Below, one piece after another: positions 28,759 to 35,523 of a stretch of DNA of 64,000 nucleotides. Origin of the DNA: Lentzea jiangxiensis (GTDB lineage: Bacteria; Actinomycetota; Actinomycetes; Mycobacteriales; Pseudonocardiaceae); assembly GCF_900104175.1 (NCBI RefSeq), contig NZ_FNIX01000004.1, forward strand, positions 1 through 64,000. The letters run 5' to 3'. The notes beneath the pieces are model-generated. The model was not told where the DNA came from and did no database searches. It saw nothing but the letters and a program-made list of their open reading frames with translations. The translations under genes and the position numbers were made by a program. How positions within the stretch are numbered: position 1 is the stretch's first letter; every line of letters starts with the position of its first letter.

Positions 28759-29493
28759 TCAGCCGCACTTCGCGTCGGCGTTGAAGAGCAGGAACGTCAC
28801 GAGCTTGCCGCCGGCGAAGTGGAAGCTCAGGACGGTACCGGGCTGGTCGGGCACCGGTACGTCCCAGGTCTTCTCGTCCCGCTGCCGCGAAGCCGGGTAC
28901 GCCGCTTTGACGTCGTCGACGGTCGTCCCCGCCGCGATGCCCTTCGCAGACTTCACCTCGGGCGGCGGCACCACCAGGCGGATCCTGTCGCCCGTGAACA
29001 GCACGCCACCGTTGGCCTCGCGCGCCTCGGCCCGCTTGGCGATGCGCTGCGCGGACGCCGCCGCCAGCTCGGCGGCCTTGGCACCTGCCTCGGCGGACGC
29101 GGCCGCCTTGGCCGCGTGCGTCGCGAAGGCCGCGGCTCCCGCGTTCGCGTCCGGCATCGGACCGACCGCCGCCCCGGCCTCGTCGGCTGCCTTCTGCGCG
29201 GCCTCCAGCTGCTGCTCCGCGGCCGTTTCGTCAGCCAGTTCCCCGGCGTCGCGCGCCGGCGCGCCCTGGTACCGGTAGTCCTCGCACGTGCCGGACTTGC
29301 CCGCGCTGGTGGCGGCGAGCTCACCGGAGGCAAGTGCATCCTGTTTGGACATTCCGGGCTCCAGCTTCCCGAAGCCCGTGACGTCGAACGTCCTCTCCTG
29401 CACGACCGGTCGCTGGTCGCCCTGTCCGGTCCGGGCCCCCGGCAAGCAGCCGGCGGCGGCAAGAGCCACCGCCACGACGAACAGCGCTTTCAA
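28759..29493 (-). CDS. Putative lipoprotein with alanine-rich helical domain
   Basis: About 244 residues. The signal peptide LKALFVVAVALAAAGC ends in a lipobox (AAGC), so the mature protein would be lipid-anchored. It then has FGKLEPGMSKQDAL, a long Ala/Glu/Lys-rich helix likely to form a coiled coil (about residues 85-165), and a C-terminal small domain with a final Cys pair. The TTG at 29493 is chosen because it gives a normal signal peptide; GGGGG precedes it closely. Function unknown. Confidence 0.65.
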   Translation of the reverse strand: MKALFVVAVALAAAGCLPGARTGQGDQRPVVQERTFDVTGFGKLEPGMSKQDALASGELAATSAGKSGTCEDYRYQGAPARDAGELADETAAEQQLEAAQKAADEAGAAVGPMPDANAGAAAFATHAAKAAASAEAGAKAAELAAASAQRIAKRAEAREANGGVLFTGDRIRLVVPPPEVKSAKGIAAGTTVDDVKAAYPASRQRDEKTWDVPVPDQPGTVLSFHFAGGKLVTFLLFNADAKCG

Positions 29494-29603
29494 TCCCCCA
29501 AGGTGTTGACGCGTCAGAACGTACCGACGTGGGTGAACCGGGCGAATCGGGTTTCCCGCGCACGCGCGACCGGCGTGAGAGCGCACTGCCGCCCGGACAA
29601 CGC

Positions 29604-29637
29604 AGAAGGCCGCCCACTCCAAAGTGGACGGCCTTCT
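29604..29637 (-). terminator. Terminator hairpin downstream of the small membrane protein operon
   Basis: AGAAGGCCGCCCACT and AGTGGACGGCCTTCT pair around CCAA with one mismatch. A nearly identical hairpin, with matching flanks, lies at 36788-36819 next to tRNA-Ala. The rest of 29494-29844 shows no gene. Confidence 0.7.
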
Positions 29638-29844
29638 TGCTCTGTGGACCTGATTACACAGCATGAGAACTCTTTTGCGGCTGTTCAGGGGCGTGAGCTG
29701 CTGATCCCACCGGCAGGCTCCCGCGTCAGCGGCGCATGCCACCCCGTTCCGCCCGGGACTTCGCCGTCCGAAGACGGATCGGACGGGTGATCGACGGTCA
29801 GACGACTCGAGGTGAACGGCACGCCGCCCACCTCGGGTCGCTCG

Positions 29845-29964
29845 TCACGGCATGGAGTTCAGCAGAACGGCGGGCAGGACCGACAGCACCACCGAGACCA
29901 CCAGCATCGTCAGGCGTCCCGCGCGACCACCCAGGAACTCGACCTGGGTGTTGCCGAAGCGCAT
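29845..29964 (-). CDS. 39-residue single-pass membrane miniprotein
   Basis: The ATG at 29964 has GGGAG 6 nt upstream and the frame ends at TGA 29845. The peptide starts MRFGNTQVEFLGGRAGRL and continues with a hydrophobic segment of about 20 residues (MLVVSVVLSVLPAVLL), ending NSMP. It follows the WGxxG protein by 33 bp in the same direction, so the two probably form an operon. The sequence looks like a real small protein: basic head, one helix, good start site. Confidence 0.6.
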   Translation of the reverse strand: MRFGNTQVEFLGGRAGRLTMLVVSVVLSVLPAVLLNSMP

Positions 29965-29997
29965 GACCGGCTCCCACCCCAGCCGCCCCCGCTCGCG

Positions 29998-30243
29998 TCA
30001 CCGCCCCATGGTGCGGTCGGTGACCTGGTGGCGCTTGCGTCCCGCCAGGCCCGCAAGGCCCAGCAGACCGAGCAGGCCCAGCAAGCCCCAGTTGCCGCTG
30101 TCGTCGTCGCCGTTGTTGTCCTGAGCCGTGATTACCGTCGTGCCGCGCGGCGTGGCCTCGTCGGCGAGGGCCGAGGCTGCCGGAAGTCCCGCCAGCGCCG
30201 AGCCGAGAACGAGTACAGCAATGAGCCGCTTCGCGGTGTCCAT
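29998..30243 (-). CDS. Small secreted WGxxG-type protein with C-terminal membrane anchor
   Basis: 81 residues. The signal peptide is AKRLIAVLVLGSALAGLPAA with cleavage near ALA-DE. A short Asp/Asn-rich linker follows, then the C-terminal element WGLLGLLGLLGLAGLAGRKR, a Trp-Gly start, Gly/Leu-rich helix and basic stop. That is the layout of WGxxG and CTERM-like sorting tails. The ATG at 30243 is preceded by AGGAGA. A surface-anchored peptide is likely; the function is unknown. Confidence 0.75.
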   Translation of the reverse strand: MDTAKRLIAVLVLGSALAGLPAASALADEATPRGTTVITAQDNNGDDDSGNWGLLGLLGLLGLAGLAGRKRHQVTDRTMGR

Positions 30244-30427
30244 GTCGTCTCCTCTGGGCGATCGATGTCCAGAGATCCCGGTTACCGCCGAAAAGATCGT
30301 CCATGCGCTGATCGGCGAAGACCACTCGTCCGAGTGGAGCGCTCGGCACCCAGCACTTCGGAACCCGCGCCCACCTCCCACACCGGATGCGGGCAGCAAG
30401 ATGGCGATGACGGGTACCACCACCTCG

Positions 30428-30487
30428 GCACGACATACTAAGAAGCGGCACCCGATGAATCGGGTGCCGCTTCTTAGTATGTCGTGC
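30428..30487. terminator. 60-bp perfect palindrome, likely tRNA-Ala terminator of the uninterrupted locus
   Basis: Two 29-nt arms (30428-30456 and 30459-30487) are exact reverse complements around GA. The core is CGGCACCCGAT/ATCGGGTGCCG flanked by AAGAAG/CTTCTT. It begins 5 bp outside the att repeat, where tRNA-Ala transcription would have ended before the element inserted. Confidence 0.75.
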
Positions 30488-30491
30488 AATT

Positions 30492-30536
30492 TGTGGAGCT
30501 GAGGGGAATCGAACCCCTGACCTTCTCGATGCGAAC
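30492..30536. repeat. att direct repeat, distal copy
   Basis: 45 bp identical to 36827-36871, i.e. the tRNA-Ala 3' half (T arm to anticodon loop). Only the right-hand copy belongs to a complete tRNA; this copy marks the far end of the element. Confidence 0.92.
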
Positions 30537-30620
30537 TGGCCGCACAGGGGTCTACCAGGGTCTTTGCCGAGGTCAGGCGGCCGATGATGGTCGGTCGTGG
30601 TCGGCTTTGGCCGCTCGCGT

Positions 30621-30641
30621 TGCTGCACTTTGCTGCTGCAC
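30621..30641. repeat. Integrase arm-type site candidate, distal end
   Basis: 21 bp (core GCACTTTGCTGCTGCAC) matching 36757-36777 at 19 of 21 positions in the same orientation. Each sits about 50-85 bp inside an att repeat, the expected place for integrase arm sites. Confidence 0.6.
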
Positions 30642-30796
30642 CGCTATCGCTTCAAACCCCATCGCGCCGCGTTGGTAGACCGGGGCCCTCAGCTGACGGT
30701 CACCAAACAAGGCACCGTTACTCTTGGAACGAGCCCCCGCACTCCGAGCTGTTGGCAGCACCTCGGAAGGCGGGGGCGTCGTCATCTAGCTGTGGA

Positions 30797-30964
30797 TCAC
30801 TCGACGATCTGTCCGCCACCAGCCTGGTTGATGATCGTCTGGGCGGCGCTGCGGGCATCGGACTTGTTCCAGTAGGTCTCGCTGTGGGCGAGCGTGAGGC
30901 CGTTGCGCGCAACGACCCGGAAAAACCACTGCCCGTTGGAAGCCTGCAAAAGCGGGAACTTCAT
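30797..30964 (-). CDS. DUF1508 (YegP-like) miniprotein
   Basis: 55 residues from ATG 30964 to TGA. The pattern SNGQWFFRVVARNGLTLAHSE, then Y-W-N-K-S-D-A and A-A-Q-T-I, is that of a single DUF1508 domain (swapped-hairpin fold). The family is usually found as one or two copies per protein and has no known biochemical activity. It is element cargo placed next to the distal att site. Confidence 0.75.
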   Translation of the reverse strand: MKFPLLQASNGQWFFRVVARNGLTLAHSETYWNKSDARSAAQTIINQAGGGQIVE

Positions 30965-31359
30965 GGTGTGCTCATCTCACTCGGTTGTACACGCACCGTG
31001 TTCGGTGCCTGCAACAGAAGTGTGAGCATTGCCGCCAAGCGTGGCAAGTAAGTCGAACCTGTGTTCGCCACAACATGTAGCGTGTACACGGCCTGCGGAC
31101 CGCATATGTGGAATCTGAACATCAACAGGACGCAAGCTTGACCTGCGTCTATACAACTAACACTCACTCGAACGACGCATAGGTCTACACCAAATCCTTG
31201 TGACACAAAACACAGTTTAATCAACTGTCAGTGGTTGTGCTGATCCATATGTGACTGGAAGGCACACGCATAGACGCCTGTACCAATGGCCAGCTCGCGG
31301 TGGTTGCTGGCACACGCGGCCACACCTCCCCCGTCCCCTCGTCCCTGCTGCGCTTAGCT

Positions 31360-31434
31360 CCCAGTGAGCCGTGTCCAGAGTGGCCGCAGGCCATCCCGTA
31401 GGGACGCGTAGCGCTCTGGATACGGCTCACTGGG
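31360..31434. other. Cloverleaf-like inverted repeat in the element's non-coding region
   Basis: Arms 31360-31380 and 31414-31434 are 21 nt each and pair at 20 positions. The 33-nt interior folds into two mini-hairpins, TGGCC-GCA-GGCCA (31381-31393) and TCCC-GTA-GGGA (31394-31404). This is a candidate double-strand or single-strand origin, or a transfer locus. Confidence 0.65.
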
Positions 31435-31689
31435 TGTTAAACGATGGCCGGGAACAGGGTGGCGGGTGAGCCCTCCGGAGCTGTCTTGCCCGGCTGGTGC
31501 GCCGGCCGATTTCCCCTCGCGTTCGCGGACGCTGTGGGGTCGCTGGCGGGCCGCTCCTTTCCCCGCCGCGTGGTCCCGGCCCGCCGCCCCACGCGGGACC
31601 GGCCGGAGGCCGCACGCCCGCTGCTGGGGCGGCTTGGAGGGGGCCGGAAAGAGACCTGAGCGGCGGGGTAGGTGCGGCGCGGCCCGCCA

Positions 31690-31708
31690 GCGGCCCCGCA
31701 GGGGCCGC
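31690..31708. repeat. GC-rich perfect hairpin
   Basis: GCGGCCCC-GCA-GGGGCCGC, an 8-bp stem with a 3-nt loop, lies about 50 bp after the cutA stop on the minus strand. It may end cutA transcription or belong to the folded origin region. Confidence 0.55.
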
Positions 31709-31756
31709 CTTGAACAAGTAGAGAAAATCCTCACCGTGCGCCTAGGCAGCGCAAGA

Positions 31757-32086
31757 TCATGGGGTATCCGCCGTCTCCGCGCGGATCCAGTCGAGGTACT
31801 CGGGATTGCCGGTGATCAGCGGCGTGGCGACCACACACGGCACCCGGTACGGATGATCACGATTCGCACGCTCCACGATGGCAGGTACGAGTGTGACCCT
31901 CGTGTGCAGCATCGCTCGTGCCTCGTGACGCTCCTGAACCTCGCCCTCCCACCAGTAGGTGGAGCTGATGGGAGCAAGGTTGTGAACGGCGGCGGCCAGA
32001 CGGTCCGCGACAAGACGACCTGTGAACCGCGTGAGCCATTCGGCGTCAGCGGCGGTGATCACGACTTCACACAGGTCAGAGGTCAT
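31757..32086 (-). CDS. cutA: CutA-family divalent-cation tolerance protein
   Basis: 109 residues forming the ferredoxin-like CutA1 fold, usually trimeric. Landmarks: LCEVVITAADAEWLTRF, then the family core ISSTYWWEGEVQE, RAMLHTRVTLVPAIVE, and VPCVVATPLITGNPEYLDWI. ATG 32086 overlaps the upstream regulator stop (ATGA). CutA is normally chromosomal; here it is cargo of an integrative element and translationally coupled to an XRE regulator. Confidence 0.85.
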   Translation of the reverse strand: MTSDLCEVVITAADAEWLTRFTGRLVADRLAAAVHNLAPISSTYWWEGEVQERHEARAMLHTRVTLVPAIVERANRDHPYRVPCVVATPLITGNPEYLDWIRAETADTP

Positions 32087-32685
32087 GCGTTGGCGCCCTT
32101 CAGCTGCTCGATCAAGCCCCGCGCGTCCTCCTCGGTTCGCCCCATCGCCCCCCACCCGGTCATGATCTTGCCGTCGTAGCTGAGGCCCACCCAACGCCCG
32201 GTCATGCTCACGCCGTGAGGATGCAGCACGAAGTACATCGTCCCCTTGGAACGGACGGACCCGTCATTGGCTGCGTACCAGCCCATCAGGATCTCGTTGT
32301 CCCAGAGCCGCAACTCTCCGTGCCAGTGGTAGCCGCCGTCTTCGACCTCGATACCGCGCGTGAGCGTCTGAACGTCGATCAGATCCCCCTCCTGGGCGAA
32401 TCGGACCTCTTGCGCGGTGATCACCTCCTCGCCGTCCTTGGAGGTCTGCCAGGACATCCACCACTCACCCGTGAGGTTGATGCCCTGAGGCCGCTCTCCA
32501 GTCAGCTCGCTGACGGTGATCCGCAAAGCCTTTGCAATCGCAAGGCCAACAGTGAGGCCCGGCTCCTGCTCGCCTGCCTCGTAACGCCTGATCTGCCGAA
32601 CGCCAACGCCTGCCTGCTCGGCTAGGTCGGTCTGGGACATGCCTAGCTCGGCACGGCGTTGGCGCATCACCTCTGCCATCTCCAT
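32083..32685 (-). CDS. XRE-family regulator with C-terminal sensor-like domain
   Basis: 200 residues. An N-terminal HTH (about 5-62: MRQRRAELGMSQTDLAEQAG, VRQIRRYEAGEQEPGLTVG) is followed by a 130-residue beta-rich domain with many Trp and Gly (NLTGEWWMSWQTS, MGWYAANDG, VSMTGRWVGLSYDGKI) of no named family. Likely the element's lysogeny-type repressor: it sits divergent from the rep operon across a 258-bp gap that contains three similar palindromes. Confidence 0.82.
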   Translation of the reverse strand: MEMAEVMRQRRAELGMSQTDLAEQAGVGVRQIRRYEAGEQEPGLTVGLAIAKALRITVSELTGERPQGINLTGEWWMSWQTSKDGEEVITAQEVRFAQEGDLIDVQTLTRGIEVEDGGYHWHGELRLWDNEILMGWYAANDGSVRSKGTMYFVLHPHGVSMTGRWVGLSYDGKIMTGWGAMGRTEEDARGLIEQLKGANA

Positions 32686-32700
32686 GCAGCCATGATGACC

Positions 32701-32761
32701 GGACTAGTTGGTCCTTGACAAGCGGACGTACTAGGCCTCACAGTAGGGGACGTAATAGTCC
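32701..32761. promoter_or_regulatory. Three spaced GGAC-N6-GTCC palindromes, candidate XRE operators
   Basis: GGACTAGTTGGTCC (32701), GGACGTACTAGGCC (32724, one half site imperfect) and GGACGTAATAGTCC (32748) are 23-24 bp apart. They start 16 bp upstream of the XRE start codon. Confidence 0.55.
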
Positions 32762-32780
32762 TCATATTGGGGACGAAAAA

Positions 32781-32810
32781 GCCCGGAAGGGGCGGCAACC
32801 CCAACCGGGC
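32781..32810 (-). terminator. Intrinsic terminator on the minus strand upstream of the XRE operators
   Basis: GCCCGG/CCGGGC with inner GGGG/CCCC forms a hairpin followed on the minus strand by TTTTT. It is a rare U-tract terminator for this genome. No gene lies upstream of it on that strand before the rep operon start (32944), so it may end a short antisense or counter-transcript RNA. Confidence 0.6.
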
Positions 32811-32943
32811 CGATTGGACTCATTGGGCAGTACCCCGTGAGCCCGCACACGCAAAGCTTGGCAGCAGATGCGCTCTTACAGCGTAGCGCGCGTGTTCGGC
32901 CGCAACCACTCGCCCAAGGGTCCCTGAGAGCTAGGGACATGAC

Positions 32944-33495
32944 ATGACGGTTTCTGCGCTGACGCGACTGCGTCTCGTTCAGATCGGCCTTGAGCACGGA
33001 ACGAACCTGCCCAACGGTGTGGTCTACACGCCTCCGTGTGGCTGCAAGATCGCCCACCGTCGCGACTCGATGTCGTGGGCGATGGGTGTCACGGTCCTGG
33101 TCGGCGGTCAGCGGATGATCGTGGAGAACTCGGCGATCGAGGTCGCGTTGCACCTGGCGGACGTGGACCTCTCGACCCGCCCGAGTGGCGCGGTCCTGGC
33201 TGCGGCGCTGCTGGACGTGGTCGACCGGTTCGGCGTGGAACACCTGGCGCAGCTGGGCAAGCGCCACTACGCCAACGACTTGGCCGTGACGTCGGGCGAG
33301 ATCACGGCGGCGCAGTGGCGCAAGACGACGAAGGAGCTGTTCGGCTCGGCACGGCGCGCGGACAAGCTGATCTTCCCCAAGGTGCGGGTCCTCGACTACG
33401 TCCGCGACGCCCTCAACGCCGCGTGCGCGTCACACATGGAGATCCCGGTTCAGCGCCGCGCGGTCTCGGCCCGTCGTGTCCCGGTGGCGGCGTGA
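32944..33495 (+). CDS. Element protein of unknown function, first gene of the rep operon
   Basis: 183 residues, cytoplasmic, no family recognised. A short Cys-rich loop PPCGCKIAHRRD near residue 32, then a helical domain (VALHLADVDLSTRP, VLAAALLDVVDRFG). GGGAC upstream of ATG 32944. It overlaps the next gene by one base. The position ahead of a small zinc-finger protein and RepSA is typical of accessory replication or regulatory proteins in these elements. Confidence 0.65.
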   Translation: MTVSALTRLRLVQIGLEHGTNLPNGVVYTPPCGCKIAHRRDSMSWAMGVTVLVGGQRMIVENSAIEVALHLADVDLSTRPSGAVLAAALLDVVDRFGVEHLAQLGKRHYANDLAVTSGEITAAQWRKTTKELFGSARRADKLIFPKVRVLDYVRDALNAACASHMEIPVQRRAVSARRVPVAA

Positions 33496-33698
33496 TGACG
33501 GCCTCGTTCGTAGTCGTGGACACGCTGTGCGCCTCCTGCAACGGGCGCGGCACTGACCGCAAATCCGTCAGCGGACACTGTCTGTCCTGTCGCGGCACGG
33601 GCAAGATCGCGCTGCTGAACGAGGTGGGAACCCGCGCGGTCGAGCGCGCCGAAACGCTGGCGTGGCTGTCTCGGCGTGGTGCGGGGGTGGCCGCGTGA
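33495..33698 (+). CDS. Small DnaJ-type zinc-finger protein
   Basis: 67 residues with two CxxCxGxG-like knuckles, CASCNGRGT and CLSCRGTGK, 20 residues apart, enough to bind one zinc as in DnaJ cysteine-rich domains. ATG 33495 shares a base with the preceding TGA; a GTG one codon earlier is possible. GTGA overlap with rep. Such proteins accompany Rep in actinomycete elements, and a role in replication control is inferred. Confidence 0.75.
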   Translation: MTASFVVVDTLCASCNGRGTDRKSVSGHCLSCRGTGKIALLNEVGTRAVERAETLAWLSRRGAGVAA

Positions 33699-35047
33699 TC
33701 ACCACTGCCCTGGTTTCCCGTCTGTCTACTGCGGACGAGCGTCTCTCGAATCTGGTGCGCTCCAACGGTTTCGCCGAGTGGAAGCGCCGCGTTGAGGGTG
33801 TGGGCGGCTGCGCACGTCCGGTCCGCTTGGCGGGGTCGAGTGCGGTCCAGGCTGGTGATGGGTCGGCGTTGTCGCAGTTCGAGGGCATGATCTTCACCGC
33901 CTGCGGAAACCGTCGTGAGGCCGTGTGTGCGGCGTGCTCGGCCCGCTACGCGGCGGACACGTTCCAGCTCGTCCGTGCTGGCCTCACCGGCGGCAAGAGC
34001 GTCCCGGAGACGGTCTCCGAGCACGTGCGGGTCTTCGCCACCCTCACCGCCCCGTCGTTCGGCAAGGTGCACAACCAGCCTCGTACCCGTTCGGGTAAGT
34101 ACCGGCCGTGCACGGGCTGTGGGGAGTACCACCACGACGCGGACCCCCGGCTCGGTATGCCGGCCGATCCAGCCTCCTACGACTACATCGGCGCGGTGCT
34201 GTGGCAGGCGCACTGCACGGAGCTGTGGCGACGCTTCACCATCGCCGCCGCCCGCCACCTGGCCGCCGCGCTGGGCATCCCGGCCGGGCAGCTCAAGAAC
34301 CACCTGCGGATCTCCTACGCCAAGGTCGCCGAGTACCAGCGGCGCGGCCTCGTGCACTTCCACGCCGTCGTGCGCGTGGACGGCCCAGACGGCCCCGACA
34401 CCCGTCCTCCCTCCGGCGTGACCGAAGAGCTGCTCTGCTCGGTGGTGCGTTCCGCGGCTGCCTCTGTCCGCGTGTCCTCACCCGAGTCGGACGCGGTCGG
34501 GACGCGGGAACTCGTGTGGGGCGAGCAGGTCGACGCGGAGCCCATCGCCCCGCACGCCTCCGGTGACGTGGACGCCCTGGTGCACGACCGCAAGGTCGCC
34601 GGGTACATCGCCAAGTACGCCACGAAGGGCACAGGCGCAACCTCAGGCGTGGACTCCCGCATCCGCAACGAGGCCTCCATTGAGGACCTCGACGTCTCCG
34701 AACACCACAAGACGATGATCGCCGTGTCGTGGTGGCTCGGTGGCCTGCCCGAGTTCGAGGCGCTCAACCTGCGGCGCTGGGCGCACATGCTCGGCTTCCG
34801 GGGCCACTTCCTCACGAAGTCCCGCCGCTACTCCGTCACCTTCGGCGCGCTGCGCTCCGCCCGCACGGAGCACCGCCAGGCCGAACAGCTCGCCGCCCTC
34901 GGCATCACCGACACCGACACGGTGACCGTCGTCGCCGACTGGGCCATGACCGGCATCGGCTACCACTCCGACGCCGAACGCGAATTCGCCGCCGCGATCG
35001 CCACCCGCCATCTCACCCGGACAGCCGGGAAGGAGAACGCAGCATGA
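33695..35047 (+). CDS. Replication initiator protein, RepSA family
   Basis: 450 residues. RepSA/pSAM2-type rolling-circle initiator motifs: FATLTAPSFG (about 114-123), the HUH metal motif in GLVHFHAVVRVDG (His221, His223), and VAGYIAKYATKGT, which holds the candidate catalytic tyrosines. Zn-binding clusters C..C in FTACGNRREAVCAAC and CTGCGEYHH precede them. GTG 33695 overlaps the zinc-finger gene (GTGA). Expected to nick the element's origin after excision. Confidence 0.88.
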   Translation: MITTALVSRLSTADERLSNLVRSNGFAEWKRRVEGVGGCARPVRLAGSSAVQAGDGSALSQFEGMIFTACGNRREAVCAACSARYAADTFQLVRAGLTGGKSVPETVSEHVRVFATLTAPSFGKVHNQPRTRSGKYRPCTGCGEYHHDADPRLGMPADPASYDYIGAVLWQAHCTELWRRFTIAAARHLAAALGIPAGQLKNHLRISYAKVAEYQRRGLVHFHAVVRVDGPDGPDTRPPSGVTEELLCSVVRSAAASVRVSSPESDAVGTRELVWGEQVDAEPIAPHASGDVDALVHDRKVAGYIAKYATKGTGATSGVDSRIRNEASIEDLDVSEHHKTMIAVSWWLGGLPEFEALNLRRWAHMLGFRGHFLTKSRRYSVTFGALRSARTEHRQAEQLAALGITDTDTVTVVADWAMTGIGYHSDAEREFAAAIATRHLTRTAGKENAA

Positions 35048-35325
35048 GCAACATCATCCCGTTCCCGGCCGTCCCGGACCCGTTCGACGACGACCCGTTC
35101 ACCGAGGCCCAGTACGACGGCCCCGTGGTCCGCATCCGCCCCAACGCCACCCTCTACACGCTCAACGAGGTGGCCTACCTGCTCGACATCCCCTGCCGCG
35201 ACCTCGAAGAGGAGTTGATCGAGGGCGTCATTCCCGGAACGCCCATCGGGGATGACTGGCTCATCGAACGCGCTCGCTACGAGGCCTGGCTGAACGGCCT
35301 CGCCAACGAGGGAGGCTCGCTGTGA
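35044..35325 (+). CDS. Small element protein between Rep and Xis
   Basis: 93 residues. Acidic N-terminus (DPFDDDPFTEAQYDG), then a compact helical domain LYTLNEVAYLLDIPCRDLEEELIEG and WLIERARYEAWLNG. The second half resembles an excisionase/MerR-like winged helix, so it may be a second DNA-binding directionality factor. ATGA overlap with rep and GTGA overlap with xis. Confidence 0.7.
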   Translation: MSNIIPFPAVPDPFDDDPFTEAQYDGPVVRIRPNATLYTLNEVAYLLDIPCRDLEEELIEGVIPGTPIGDDWLIERARYEAWLNGLANEGGSL

Positions 35326-35522
35326 GCGTCGGAACCGGGCGGATTCAGCCCAGATGGCACACGGTCCCTGAGGTCGCGCAGATGCTCGGCTACGGCCTCT
35401 CCAAGACGAAGCTCCTCGTGTCCTCCGGAAAGATCAAGTCCATCAAGGACGGCGGCAACCGGCGCGTCATGCCTGAGTGGGTTGACGAGTACATCGCGTC
35501 CCTGATTGCAGAGGTGGCCTGA
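35322..35522 (+). CDS. xis: Excisionase (helix-turn-helix)
   Basis: 66 residues with the HTH_17/BldC-like pattern: WHTVPEVAQMLGYGLSKTKLL, VSSGKIKSIKDGGNRRVMPEWVDEYI. GTG 35322 overlaps the preceding stop. It ends one base before the integrase start, the normal xis-int arrangement. It should bind near the att sites and direct excision. Confidence 0.88.
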   Translation: MSVGTGRIQPRWHTVPEVAQMLGYGLSKTKLLVSSGKIKSIKDGGNRRVMPEWVDEYIASLIAEVA

Positions 35523-35523
35523 C

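Larger units (their letters stand above)
30965..31756. other. 792-bp non-coding region of the element, candidate replication/transfer origin
   Basis: No supported gene. The left part (30965-31320) is locally AT-rich, with TGTACACGC (30986) and its inverted copy GCGTGTACA (31080). The centre holds a 75-bp cloverleaf (31360-31434), and the right part is very GC-rich with hairpins. A HUH-type initiator is encoded in the same element, so an origin is expected and this is the only space for it. Confidence 0.55.

Noticed and set aside
31427-31740. Overlapping frames on both strands in the GC-rich part of the element
   Set aside because: All are Pro/Arg/Gly-rich, without start sites, and lie over strong inverted repeats; a folded cis element is more likely.
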